A stretch of DNA of 64,000 bases from Flaveria trinervia (GCA_025506515.1 CM046452.1:40085518-40149517); one strand, 5' to 3'. Shown: positions 44,212 to 55,639, counted from the first letter of the stretch. Program-made: numbers and translations. Notes: a model not told the origin generated them from the letters alone.

Positions 44212-47200
44212 TCAGATATCAACAGTCCTCATTAGGATGATCACCATCCCTTTCTTCATAAGGTGATCAGGATCCTTTAGATTGTCCAAATTTCTTTTCA
44301 TATCAAAGAGATCATGTAGAGGTAACTGACACATATCTTGCCATGTGTAAATGTCTTCAGTGCCTTGATCTCTAATGACATGCCATCTTTCTGGATTTAT
44401 GGTGTATGTCCAAGACAAGATGGGTCTTTCTGATGCTAGAGGAGCTATTTGAATTAGAGTTGATGTAGCATCCTCTGGCTGCACATCCTTAGGATGTTCT
44501 GACTCATCCTGGGGTTTAGAAGAGGGTGCAGTCTTCTTCTTCTTTGGCTTTGGTTTAGAATCCATCCTTTTCATTCTTATTATAGGTTTAAACTGAGAAT
44601 ACTGGCCTGCAGTACCAGATTGATCTTCATTGTCTTTCTCAGTGGGACTTCCTCTCTCTCAGGCTCAAAAGGTGATGGAGGTTGACCCTGCTGGGATCAA
44701 AAGATGAAGCTTGCTGAGTTTCAGCAGGAGGTCCAGGTTGTGTTGTCTCTGGTTGTTCAACCTTAACCTCCACTTCCGATGGGGCTGACTTGGAGTGGAG
44801 TGTAAGTCAATGAGCTCTCCACTTTTGATCTTCTGCTTAATCACCCTAATATGCTCATCCATAGTGGATAGAGACATGGGGCCAAGTCTCCTTCTGGAGA
44901 ATCCATATAGCTTCAAGAAGCTCATCATCCTCTGCCTGTGAGCAGACTTCTTCATGCTCTTTCGGATGATGGATCTTGATTTTGCATCTTCTTCCCTTAG
45001 CTTTTTCTTAGTTGTATTTATGTCCTTGATTATCTCAAGTTCAAGTTGTTTTAAGTACTCAAAGTCATGATAGTCAAAGTACATGGGAAGAAGTGCTTCT
45101 GCCTGATAGAGTCCTGTGGTACTCAAGTAGTTGATCATCCTGATTCAGTCTTCTTCTTTAACTACATGAGGTTCTTGTTGAACCACATCCTCTTATGCAG
45201 GACTTTCTTGAACTGGGGAGAGGATAGGCACATGTTTGTACAATCTTTTCTTTCTTCTTTATTCTTTTATTTGTACTAGAAGCTCTGCATCTTCTGCCTC
45301 CTTCTTCTCTTTTGACCTTTCCAGGTCAACCAGTTCATTCAACTCATCTAAGGGGAGAGAAATGACACTGTCTATGTCATAGTTGCTTGTGTATAGATAA
45401 TTATCCTCACTGCCCTTAACTCATCATTGTGAGTATCTAGTCTGGGGGTAGCCCTGATAGCAGACTTGTAATCTGGTTGAGCTCTTCTTAAGGGTCTCCT
45501 AGCTAGTTTTTCCTTAAGATATGAAATCTCAAGTTGCTGGTCATTGATCCTGTTGTGTAAGGTAGTCACCTGAGATTCAAGGTGACTGACCTTTGAGACT
45601 AAATAAGTGCATGTTTTAGACAGTTTATGCACCTTTAGTCTTAGATTCCCCTCATCTTCATTAGAAAAATCATTGGGGGATGAGATGATTGGACCAAAGT
45701 CCTCTCTCTCACCACCAGCTTCAGGTTCTTGGCTGTTAGATTTCCTCTGCTCACTAGCAGTCTTAGTTGAGATGACAGTAGGCTGAGTTGCCATGGTTGA
45801 GGTCTTAATGATGTATTCACTTTCAGAAGTGAGAGCCTCTTCCATATGGACATCCTGAACTGGTTCAGAAGTGTCCACGTTAGTAATAGGTGACTGATGG
45901 GGGCTAGAAATAGGAGCCTCAGAAGCACTCATCTCTCTTTGAGTAGGGTAAAAGAAGAGAGAATCATGGTACTCACTGAAACCTAGATTTTCATCATATA
46001 GAAATCAAGGTTAGGAATTGGTTGGTTGAGATCTATAGGCTGGGAATGGTAACTGTCCCCTGAACGTTGATCACTTGAGTGTTGAGACTCAGAGTGATGG
46101 CTTAAGGCGTTTGGGCTAATGAGCTTATCAGGCTGAGCATGAGGACCCTCAACACTGATCCTTGAAGAGATGGGAGTGGTCTGCTCCTCAAACTGAGTGT
46201 ATGGGGACCTCCATAGACTAAATAGTCTGAGTAGGGGTTCTTTTGGATTTTTTGTAAGTGAGGGTAATTTGAGGCTGTGTGGGTGGTTGGGATGTAGCAG
46301 GTGTGGGTTCAACACTAGCTTGTGCTGCTAGGTTGTAACCTTGAGCAATGAGCTCTAACATTTTTGGGACTAGGGCTGTTTCTACCCCAGAGAAGCCAAC
46401 AATGGGCTTTCTTAGTATTTTAAAGATGTCGGGCTTCATCTGTCCCAGTTTAAGAATGTTACATGTTTCCCTTAACCGTGAGCCCAGTTCATAGTTAAGA
46501 ATGTACTGGACATATCTAGGAAACATGTAATATTCTAAGGAGTCTAAGTTAGCAAGAAAGTTGGTATAAATAAACTGAGAATACCTGAACTTGACCCCTT
46601 GAACCATTCCATGGATGATGAACGAGAGATCCTCAGGAATCTGGTCTGATCCACCATGCCTGTTTGACAAGCTGTGGATGACCACATGGAGCAGGAATCT
46701 CCACTGGGATGAGACCTCCCTTTCCTAAAGGTCTTTACAGAGAAATCTTCCTCGTATCCCATCTGCTCAAAGGAATGATTAACAGCTTCCTTTGGGAAGA
46801 TACCTCACCTTCTTCATCATCCAGCTGAAGATGCTTGTTGACGATGGCTGGAGTGATGAAGACTATTCTCCCCTGCACTGTGGCAGACAGTGCCGTCTCC
46901 CCGCCATTATGACCTCTTCGCAGGTCTTCCAGAAATCAAGTAGATGATCCTCATAGAGAGGATGATCAATGGTTAGGTAGGTGAAGTAATTTCACAAAGC
47001 TAAGAATCGACAAATATCTGAGAAATGAGGATCTTTCGCAGAGCTTAATAGAGCAACCTGATTATGTTGCCTGTGTAGTTGCATATTAAAGTTAGGATCA
47101 TTTCTGTAGTGAGATTGGCCATTGTGAGGTAGCTTAAAGATGAACAAAGAAGGAAGAAAGAAATTTCAGAGAGAATTTTGGTTTTAGGTTTGAGGAAAAA

Positions 47201-47394
47201 TAGATGATAGAGAGAGGGGGAAACCGTTGGGTTTATATGTGAGAGGGATTTCAAATAAAGTTTCACAAAGCTAAGAATCGACAAATATCTAAGATATGAG
47301 GATCTTTCTCAGAGCTTAATAGAGCAACCTGATTATGTTGCATATGTAGTTGCATGTTAAAGTTAGGATCATTTCTGTAAGTGAGATTGGCCAT
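44212..47394 (-). pseudogene. Extra 3' ORF of H (env-like position), broken
   Basis: The start MANLTYRNDPNFN (47394) is duplicated (second start 47122). Then in changing frames: a globular block with LPIVGFSGVETALVPKMLEL-type sequence (46218-46685), a Ser/Pro-rich middle (45983-46315), and the coiled coil LSKTCTYLVSKVSHLESQVT (45372-45932). A basic helical part follows (44665-45138), then the C-terminal module RWHVIRDQGTEDIYTW with LPLHDLFDMKRNL (44212-44574), ending at 44212. Same layout as B and C although sequence identity looks low. Unknown function. Confidence 0.68.
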
Positions 47395-47538
47395 TGTGAG
47401 GTAGCTTAAAGATGAACAAAGAAGGAAGAAAGAAATTTCAGAGAGAATTTTGGGTTTTAGGTTTGGAGGAAAAATAGATGATAGAGAAAGGGGGAAACCG
47501 TTGGGTTTATATGTGAGAGGGATTTCAGATAAAGTTTA
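46991..47538 (-). repeat. Tandem duplication of ~271 bp at H extra-ORF start
   Basis: Copy 1 46991-47261 and copy 2 47262-47538, each starting TTCACAAAGCTAAGAATCGA and containing the MANLT start, the 5' leader (CTTAAAGATGAACAAAGAAG) and GGGGGAAACCGTTGGG. The copy nearer the rest of the ORF lost a base after the fourth codon and is frame-shifted; the outer copy keeps its frame across the unit. Confidence 0.9.
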
Positions 47539-47539
47539 A

Positions 47540-48025
47540 TGAAAGAGGATAAACTTTGAAATCCGGATGTCGGTCCCACCTCTGAAAAAGTACTTTACTT
47601 TTGCTCAAAAAAGTAGTTTTATTAGAAATCAAAAAGCTACCGAGGTAAATTATTTTCAGAAGTTTTAATTTAAAAAGCTTTTGAAGCTAGAATGACTTCG
47701 GAAGAATTTCCTGAGAGTTTTGAAAATTTTGCTTCGGAACAGAAGTTAAAACTTGATTGTTTTGTATATAAAACACAAACTTTCGAGAGCTAATTTTGCT
47801 TCGAAGTAAATAGCCCTTAAAATGAATAAGTGTCTGAGACAAGTATTAATGTTTTGGAAGATAGATTGAAAACTTCTTCCAAAGGTAAATTTCTTAGACA
47901 CTTATGTATTTTAAAGGCATGATTTGCTTCCAAAGTTAAAAGCATAACTTCCGAAGGATCAAAAGTTGTCAAAAATCTAAGGAGAGTCTTCAAAAAGATA
48001 ATTTTATCCAGAGAAAACATGAGCT
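47540..48025 (-). other. H spacer between pol and extra ORF
   Basis: No gene. Contains scattered imperfect palindromes GACTTCGGAAG, GCTTCGGAAC, GCTTCGAAG, CTTCCGAAGG (47694-47960), the same word family as in the H LTR. Confidence 0.55.
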
Positions 48026-49052
48026 TATAAAAGTAATGAACTAGACAACTTAGGACACACATATTCTAAGAAATAATAAGAATTAGTTTTAAGAAAAACA
48101 TACTCAAATTTGATCATCCCAAAAGCTGATATTAGATATTTAAATCTCTGTTCATCAAATGCCTTTGTAAACAGATCAACATATTATTCATCTGTGTGAA
48201 CTTTGACTAGTTTAATTAATCCATTTTCATGGTTATCTCTTATTAAATGATACTTGATATTGATGTGTTTGGTCCTTGAGTGCTACACAGGATTCTTTAT
48301 GATTAAAATAGCACTGTTGTTGTCTATGTGAATGGGAGTCTCCTTGAAGTGTAACCCATAGTCCAACATCTGATTCTTAATCCATAGCACTTGAGCACAT
48401 CAGCTTGCAGTAGCAATGTATTCAGCTTCAATAGTTGATGCAGAGACACAGGATTATTTCTTGCATTGCCATGAGACAACCATTACACCAAGGAACTAAT
48501 ATCCCCCAGATGTAGACTTTGCAGTCATGTTGCAACCACCATAATAATTATGTGTATAAGCATACAGATTGAAGTTAGGATTCTATGGGTACCATAAACC
48601 AAGTGTTGAGGCAGCTTTGAGGTATCTAAGAATCCTCTTGATAGTGATGAGGTGAGACATCTTAGGGTTGACTTGATATCTTGCACAAATGCATATAGTA
48701 AACATAATATCAGGCCTGCTAGCAGTAAGATACATAAGAGACCCAATCATAGCCATGTATAGTGTTCATCTACACACTCCCCCTCAAGATCAGGTCCAAG
48801 GGAGTGGTTTCTGGCTATGGGTGTCTTAGAAATCTTACAATCAATCATGTTGAATCTCTTGAGTATGTCCTGAACATACTTTGACTGACTTATGAAGATG
48901 CCATTTTCAACTTTCTTCACTTGAACCCCTAGAAAGAAATTGAGTTCCCCCATGGCACTCATTTCAAATCTATCTTTCATTAGCTTCTCAAAGTCTTTGT
49001 AGAGGTTTGGATTAGTTGAACCAAAGATGATGTCATCCACATACACTTGAAC
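48026..49052 (-). pseudogene. H reverse transcriptase end and RNase H
   Basis: Starts abruptly at LVQVYVDDIIFG (YVDD codons 49032-49043), then KLMKDRFEMSAMGELNFFLG and YVQDILKRFNM (open 48747-49046). RNase H follows in several frames: LTASRPDIMFT, LDSDY-lost, KSTSGGY, STIEAEYIATAS, then HIDNNSAI, NPVQHSRTKHI-like, and a stop near 48026 (CPKLSSSLLL end). The usual Gln/Glu residues at some sites became stops. Confidence 0.8.
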
Positions 49053-50314
49053 CAGGGAGAGTCTTCAGATCATGTGGGAATCTGAAGTACTTGATTCCGT
49101 TCTCCCTCTTAACTGCATAGACGTTAAGATCCTCAAGATATGCCCACACGATAATCTTTCCGATCACCTTGTATAACTTGGTGTAGACATTTGGCTTTTG
49201 AGCAGTGCGTTGGGCTCGTATCTCAGCAAAACATGCCGCCCATTCAACCTTATCGATTCTTCTCTGTCTCTTTTTCCATGTCATCTAGTTTATCAAAGGT
49301 AGCACTGCCGAGAGTGTCACCCAAGTTGGGGATCACATAGCCCTCTCGGTCAATGTACTCTGGATAGTTCTCAGCTGTGACATCTTCAATCCCTATTTCA
49401 TCTACATCGTTTAGTTCATCATCACTTGTCACAACAAAAGTAGGCGCATCTTTGACAATCTCATCTGGATTTTGCCTGAACGTCTCTACAAGTTGCTCAT
49501 TAGTCAGGTCGTGTATGATTTCTCCTTCTTTGGGAGTATAGCTCACCGGCCTTTTGACAATCCCTTGCAAATCAAGAATCATTGTGAGTTGAGACTTGAT
49601 TTGCTATAGGGGAGCAACATCATATTCATCTTGCTGAGATGTTTGATCCGCTTGATTTAAACATGTAACACATCAACCATTAATAATTAATCATGAAATT
49701 TAAATAGTAGACAAATATATATAAACATTATTCAAGTACAAAAGTTTTCAATACATAAACATCTACTCATTACTTTTGTCTTGAGTTGCAAGCTTCTAGC
49801 AGGAGGGGCAGAGGATGATGCTCCTAGGTGTTGTCTTCTCTTGGTTCTCCTTTATTGACCCTGAGCATAGGTTGATGCTGCTGCATCACCTTCTTCATAA
49901 GCGTATCCTATTTTCTTTCCCCTTGACCCTCCATCATCACTGTCATCTTCTTCATCAGTCTCATCATCACCATCATCATCATCATCATTATCTTCACCTT
50001 CTCTAATCTTCAGAGGCTTATCTTTTGATCCCTTTAGTTTGAGCATGATTGTCTTGTTTGAGTCCTCCAACTCCTTAATCCTCTTCACTGATCGGTCACT
50101 GCACTCCTAGAGTTGGGTAAATTGTTGTGCTTGCTGGTCAATTTGTTGTGCTTGAGCAACATTAAGCTCCACAAGCTGACTTAGCTGGGAAGCTCTTTCC
50201 TCATCAGTAGCTAACATCTTCAGCACCATGCGGTTTAGTGCAGCTAGCTGTTCCTCTACCCCAATGGAGGGTAGAGTGGGTCCTGTAGTGAAGGTGGTGT
50301 GGGTTGATGGACTT

Positions 50315-50545
50315 GGCTTGGTGGCTGGTGGTGGTAGTGGTGGATGTGGTGAATATGGGTGGTGGGATATGAGTGGATGGTGAAGGGTTGGCTGTAGTAG
50401 TGGTTGTTGGGAGTGTGGTAGTAGTGGTCGGGATTCTGGTAGTGGTGGTTGTAGCTGTGGTGGATGTGGTAGATATGGTGGTGGTTGTGGCAGTAGTGGA
50501 GGCTATGGTAGTGGTAGTGGATGTGGTCAATGTAAATCTTGGCCT
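50315..50545 (-). repeat. Thr-coding (ACCACT)n-type repeat in J
   Basis: Degenerate GTGGTA/GTGGTN hexamers on the plus strand. Minus strand encodes runs such as TTTTTRIPTTTTTLPTTTTT, a mucin-like Thr/Pro-rich segment. Another frame gives a Val-rich plus-strand ORF that I regard as spurious. Confidence 0.75.
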
Positions 50546-51169
50546 CTTACCCATTTTGCCATAAGGGTGAGCCATCCTCTTCTTCCGGGAGCCTTTAGAA
50601 ATAGAGGCTCCCGCTTGGCAGTTGGTCTAGTTCGGGGTGTAGGATGGATCTGTATCAGTAGTACCTGCATCCCTGGACTCACCTTGGCATCCACCAACCG
50701 CCCTGAGCCCCCTCTCAGTGGCTATGACCCGGCTCCCCACTATCCGCACCAGAGGCTCCTCGTCAGACTCCTCCTCCTCCTTCATCTGGAAATTAGGGTG
50801 AATCGGAGCCGAATTGGGTCCACGCGGATCATCACCTCCTTGACTATCACCGTGGTCATCATCATGAGAATCATCGAAGGGCAGAGCAATCGACTCAGAA
50901 TCCGAGTCACTGTCGTGGTGATGCCACTTCCTCCTAGCTGGTGCCACATACTCTGCATTGGCCAAATGGCCGAACAAGCTCCTCACCGAGGGCTTCACCT
51001 ACTTGACCCGGTAGACCTACATCCTGCCTAAGGTGGTATAATTCATCACCTCAAGCACCATAACATCTTCCTTCTCCTTGAGCAGTGAAGGAAGCTTCTC
51101 GTCAATAATCATCTGTAAAAACCATGGATACATGCAGAATCCTTCCTTCCCTTTAACTTCAGGGTTCTC

Positions 51170-51314
51170 AATAGATACGAGAAGATCATGTAGGAGAAAC
51201 GGAACGGATGGTTCAGTACTAGGGCAACGTATGCATTCTGGATTTGGTCGGATAGGTCGTCAAATCCTCCACGCCTGTGTCTCAAATAGATACGAGAAGA
51301 TCATGTAGGAGAAA
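51170..51314. repeat. 30-bp direct repeat in J
   Basis: AATAGATACGAGAAGATCAT plus GTAGGAGAAA occurs at 51170-51199 and 51285-51314 (115 bp apart). The second copy ends where recognisable coding ends, so it may mark a template-switch or recombination junction. Confidence 0.85.
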
Positions 51315-51316
51315 AT

Positions 51317-51994
51317 ATAAACTTTATCCTTCATACAATGACCACGCATACATCATAAAACATAACATTTGTGTCTTAATAAGCATGTTCATTATCTTTC
51401 ATTTTTTCATATCTTTCACTTCATCATAAATGAGATTGCACAAAGCAAGAGCTCCATGTTGATCAAAAACAAATGTCGATCCCTGTCGGTACACGTCATC
51501 ATCGTAGCTAACCCTCGACAATTTATCCACACTGCAAGCCACATAGCCCGCTCATGTTTAAAAAAAAATTTAACATTTATATGACACATTTCCTGATAGA
51601 AAAATCGATCTTGCTGTTAAAACCTCATAAAATCTTGGTCCTTTAAAAACTTGTATTTAGTATGCATAATAACCCCAAAACATGGAAAACTTACAGATAA
51701 AGGGAATTAGAACTCACCTGGATACCATGAGTAACCTCAAAACTAAGCTTTTTACTATTGGCTCAAACTACACAGCCTGCAGATAAGTTAACACTTAAAG
51801 GGGTTAATTTCTGCCTAAATTCGCTGCTAATTTCACTGCCAGATAAGCAGTTTCGCTCGCAGTTTCGGCGGCAGTTTCCCCGTCGGTTCCCCCGCCGGTT
51901 CCGCCGGCGGTTCCGCCGGCCGTTCCCCCGGCCGCGCCCCCGGCCGCGCCCCCGGCCGCGCCCCCGCCCGCCCCCCCGCCCGCGCTGCCGCCCG

Positions 51995-52026
<32 letters not shown>

Positions 52027-52861
52027 CCCCCCGCCCGTGCCCCCCGCCCGTGCCCCCCCGTGCCCCCCGCCCGGCCCCCCGCCGGGCCCCCCGCCCGGGC
52101 CCCCCGCCCGGGCCCCCCGCCCGGCCCCCCGCCCGGGCCCCCCGCCCGGGCCCCCCGCCCGGCCCCCCGCCGTCCCCCCGCCACGTCCCCCCGCCCGTCC
52201 CCCCGCCCGTTCCCAACTTTCATTGGAATTCCATGGCTGCGAAATTATATGCGAAACTATAGTTTCGCAGAAAACCCACAGTTTCGCAGCTTGAATATGC
52301 AATTTCGCTAGTTGCACAGACAGTTTCGCACATCGCATAATAATTAAGAACCTGCCCATTTTTTACCCAAAGACGCAACTTTTTACATCTAATCTCTTAG
52401 TTTATCTTCCATGAGGCTATATCTAAGCTTTTTACATGTTTTCATACGTAAAAATGTGACCTTTATGCAATTCTTCGCAACTTTTCAAAACCCAATCCCT
52501 AGAATTCAGGTTTGATCTACATAGGGGTTTCAAGACGAGTCTTACGAGGATTTGTTGCTCTTTTCTTATGGTTTGATGCTCCAACACCCAGATCTTCAAT
52601 CTCTTAACCTCTAAGCTCCTAATCTTGAGTTTTCTTCACCTTCTCTCTCTACTTTCGCTCCCTATGAATTTTGGTGGCTAGGGTTCAAATGAAGAAGATG
52701 GTGGCTGATTAAATGTGTTAAGGGGCTGATTATGGGCCCTAAATCACTTAGGCTCTTGCCCCTAAGTCTATTTTAACCCATAACCCATTTCCTTCTTTTA
52801 TTAAATACACACTAATTAAGCTTATTATCATGATGACTTGTTTTGACTTTTCGAGGTGTCA
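51317..52861 (-). other. Non-coding block, possible LTR or spacer of unknown element
   Basis: No gene. Minus strand starts TGACACCTCGAAAAG at 52861, exactly where B coding breaks off, and contains CCAGGTGAGTTCTAATTC (about 51708-51725), like the motif in G1 and G2 LTRs. That favours a gypsy LTR fragment. But TTTCGC words (51780-51870, 52255-52340) like those in the B spacer favour a copia pol-ORF spacer belonging to J. I cannot decide. It includes the C-rich tract listed separately. Confidence 0.4.
51860..52215. repeat. Extreme C-rich low-complexity tract
   Basis: About 350 bp that is nearly all C and G on the plus strand, with an uninterrupted run of more than 30 C near 51990-52025 and repeated GCCCGGGCCCCCC units (52080-52170). 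The edges grade from CAGTTTCGGCGG through CGGTTCCCCCGC to pure C/G words. The flanks are A/T-rich. Long ORFs on both strands here (Pro/Arg or Gly/Arg only) are composition artefacts. It may be a sequencing or consensus artefact over a TTTCGCC repeat array. Confidence 0.9.
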
Positions 52862-54722
52862 AACATAAGTACCATTTGTTTTGGAATATCAATATCAGAT
52901 TTTTAAAAGAGACATTCATTGGATTTAAACAAGACCGGAATTTCTTTATCACAGATTTGAGAGACAATCAAGAGATTAAAAGCAAGTTCAGGTACATAAT
53001 TAAGTTTCTTCAAAGTTAGAGAGCCATTGGAAACTTCCCCTTGACCGATCATCTTTCCACCTTTTTTTGTCGCCAGCAAAACCTACATAACCTCCATTCA
53101 TAATCCGATAATTGGACAACAGATCTTTAAGCCGCGTCATATACCTAGAGCATCCACTATCCACATGCCATACACTGTTTACAACCTTAGTGGATGACTC
53201 CTTTAGGAATATAAGAATAGGTTAACCAGGTGAAATAGGAACCCAAGTTTGAATAACTTTGGTTTTAGGAGAGACAAATTTCTTACAAAAGAAGTTATTA
53301 ACTAATTTTGTTAATTTACTTCCAAAGAATTCCTATTAACATGACAATGATGTAGTGCAGGACAATTTTTAACTAAATCATCATTTTGATCACACCTAAA
53401 ATAGTGTGGTTTGAATCTAGGTATGTTATGTAATGAGATACGAATGTGATCAATGTAAATTTCCTCATCACATTCAAACAAATTAGAATCTATGCCACTG
53501 TATGTCTCATACATGCCGCTAGGTCTGTATTTCTTTGAACAAGAATGGTTATTTACAGAAGTAGATGAAAGGTCATTTGAAGTACAAGTAGTACAATTAC
53601 CACTTGTGCTAGCTTCAAATGAAGTTGATACTCTCTCATTTGATAAAGGACTATTCGTTGGAGTAAAAGATGGAATAGAATAAGAAAAGAATTTGTCAAA
53701 ACAATTAGTTTTATGTTTCTCGTTATTCCATGTAGTGACATCAGTTGTACCATTAACATAATCAGAACTAGAAACATCGTCACATAGTACAGAATTTCAA
53801 GATAAAATAGAAAATCGCGAGAACATGTTGAGACAGTGTCTGTTACAGGTTCACTAGAAACAAAAACAGAATTTAGACTAGATTTATGATCTAAAAAAGA
53901 ATGCTGATAATTTGGGGTACTAAAACTAGTGCATCCAAGCCCACTAGTTGGTCCATAGTCGTAGTCCTCACGAACATGCTTAGGACTTACACCTTCTAAA
54001 CTTGCAAACATACTGTTAGCATCTATTTTGATCAAATAATTAGAAGGATGAGGAACAGGCATAGGAGAATAACATTAGGTAGTAGGAGGAAGATAAACCA
54101 TAGCATTTTCATATCCCAGTCCCGTTTTAATCCTAGCCCCCATTGAGATTTACATAAATCAACATGTTTCATTATTGATATAGTCCACTTATCTAACTTT
54201 GTCTGAAGTTTGCTTGTTTGAAATTCAGCAAGAGCAATTCTTTTAGTCAAAGTATTAATCTCAACGTTTCTTTCCAAAGCAAATCGTTTTAAATAATCAT
54301 TCTCTTTCAAAGCCTCGTTTACTTTAACGAAATATTTCATTGATTTTAAGTTCCTTGGTAATTCTTTTTAAATCTTTCTCTTTATCAATTAATAAACGAT
54401 TAGCTTTATAATCCCCAAATAATCTATTTTACATGCTCAAGACACACATATCCCGAATTACCTCATATGGAAGTCCCATCACCACCTTTTCTACTTCTAA
54501 GGCCTTTTCACAAAGGCATACCATAGTACTTGACTTACTTTCCTCAATAGTGATAGTAGCATCATTATTTTCTTTTCCTTGCTTAGTGGATGGACATCCT
54601 CCCTTCTTCAGTCCTTCTTTCATACTCTCATCCTTCTTCCCTTTCTCTTCCACAGACAACTCAACCTCATCTTTAATTCCTTGAATGGATCAAATTCATC
54701 CCCTACTTTATGTTTTTCACTA
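52862..54722 (-). pseudogene. B, segment 3: gag end, protease and pre-integrase remnants
   Basis: Minus strand from the right: a Lys/Glu-rich block (54429-54659), the coiled coil KENDYLKRFALERNVEINTL (54140-54340), the landmark GLGYENAMVYLPPTT (about 54090), and SPKHVREDYDYGPTSGLGCT (53553-54062). A zinc-knuckle relic HYFRCDQNDDLVKNCPALHH follows (53311-53420), then a protease/pre-integrase part with CSRYMTRLKDLLSNYRIMNG and YVGFAGDKKGGKMIGQG (53030-53165). It breaks at 52862. Typical copia order; many stops. Confidence 0.75.
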
Positions 54723-55622
54723 TGTTGGATCATTTATGCTCAAGACACATACAAGATTGATGTGGTTAGTACGTTATGATCCGAGTCCGGTCATACCCAA
54801 TAACAAGCCAAACATACACCAATAAATTTTGTTTGTTGATAAGATCATACAAATACATATTGACACCATTCAGAAAACGGTTTTCTAAATTATTGCTTTT
54901 GTGATAGAACAACATTATATGGATAATTTGTTCATGAGATATTTATTTGTTTCATTATTAAGTTGGTTAAATAATGACAAATAAAATTGTGTTAATGTTA
55001 TAAAATTAAAATAGATTTTAATTTTATAAATTTAAAGGATTGAAAGAGTTAATCTTATAAAACTTGAAATGGGTGGGAAACCCATTTGAATGGGCTAATT
55101 TCGGCCGCCCTTGGCCTTGAAACACCCATTTTTTGTCTTGGTTCTTGAGTGACATTACTCACTTGAACACTCTTCTATCATCTCACCTTCTCTCACACAC
55201 ACTTAAGCAACAAAAGCTCTCTACAAGGCCATATTATTTTCGGATTTTTTCAACTCAAAAGAGGCTGAAAATTTCATGTTTTGAAGGTTCCTTGGTGTAG
55301 AACTTTGGTGTCAAGCTTCCTTACTAGCTTGAGGCTTCTCCTTTGAAGGCTAGCAACTCAAGAACATCATCATCTCTTCATTCCTTTCATCCACAACATT
55401 GTGTCCTGAAAGGTAGATTTCTATGAACACCCTATGGATGTTCTTGTTCATTTTGTATGCTAGCTTTTAACATAATAAAGATCCTTTTGTCTATGGGTTT
55501 GTTGTTTTACACATGATAATGGTAATTTTCAAAAACTTTAACATGTGTAAAGTAGTATATTCCGCTGCGTTTCATATGTTTAAATGGTTAAAAACTTGTA
55601 ACTGGTATGACAAGCCCCATCA
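54723..55622 (+). repeat. 5' LTR of D (900 bp)
   Basis: TGTTGGATCATTTATGCTCA to ACAAGCCCCATCA. Contains TTCCGCTGCGTTTCATATG near the end, as in E. No gene. Confidence 0.95.
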
Positions 55623-55623
55623 A

Positions 55624-55639
55624 TGGCATCTAGAGCAAG
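55624..55639 (+). other. Primer binding site of D
   Basis: TGGCATCTAGAGCAAG, one base after the LTR. It matches the iMet-complement consensus TGGTATCAGAGC only with changes, so the primer assignment is tentative. Confidence 0.6.

Larger units (their letters stand above)
43208..49052 (-). mobile_element. H: 3' part of another extra-ORF copia element
   Basis: Minus strand, in element order: reverse transcriptase from YVDD on, RNase H, spacer, extra ORF with an internal tandem duplication, polypurine tract, 3' LTR. Everything before YVDD is missing; the join at about 49052 to fragment J looks like a deletion or recombination junction. The second LTR and the partner of the TTTCA flank (43203-43207) are not found, so H lost its 5' half. 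Confidence 0.75.
49053..51316 (-). pseudogene. J: fragment of a further extra ORF
   Basis: Minus strand, from the right: NAYVALVLNHPFRFSYMIFS (51230-51316), MYPWFLQMIIDEKLPSLLKE (51060-51145; compare YPSFLQMIFDDLIPN in B), then SVRSLFGHLANAEYVAPARR with an acidic DSDSDSE part (50627-50998). After a single TAG, in the same frame, comes a Thr-rich tract (50204-50575). Next is a coiled-coil and acidic DDDDDGDDETDEEDDSDDGG block (49852-50088), and finally VDEIGIEDVTAENYPEYIDR (49250-49582) and DLNVYAVKRENGIKYFRF (49060-49284). The stretch 49590-49845 is A/T-rich with no frame. It belongs to the same extra-ORF class; its parent element is not otherwise identified. Confidence 0.6.

Noticed and set aside
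49815..50006. Plus-strand His-rich ORF and the Val-rich plus-strand ORF at 50373-50564
   Set aside because: Opposite strand of the acidic and Thr-rich parts of the J extra ORF; simple-repeat translation.
51758..52359. Long ORFs on both strands of the C-rich tract (up to 198 codons)
   Set aside because: Encoded proteins are only Pro/Arg or Gly/Arg; stop codons cannot occur in such composition. No start context, no homology.
43208..52861. H and J as one full-length element
   Set aside because: The reverse transcriptase start is joined to the end of an extra ORF, no primer site or second LTR exists, and the order of parts is impossible for a single element.
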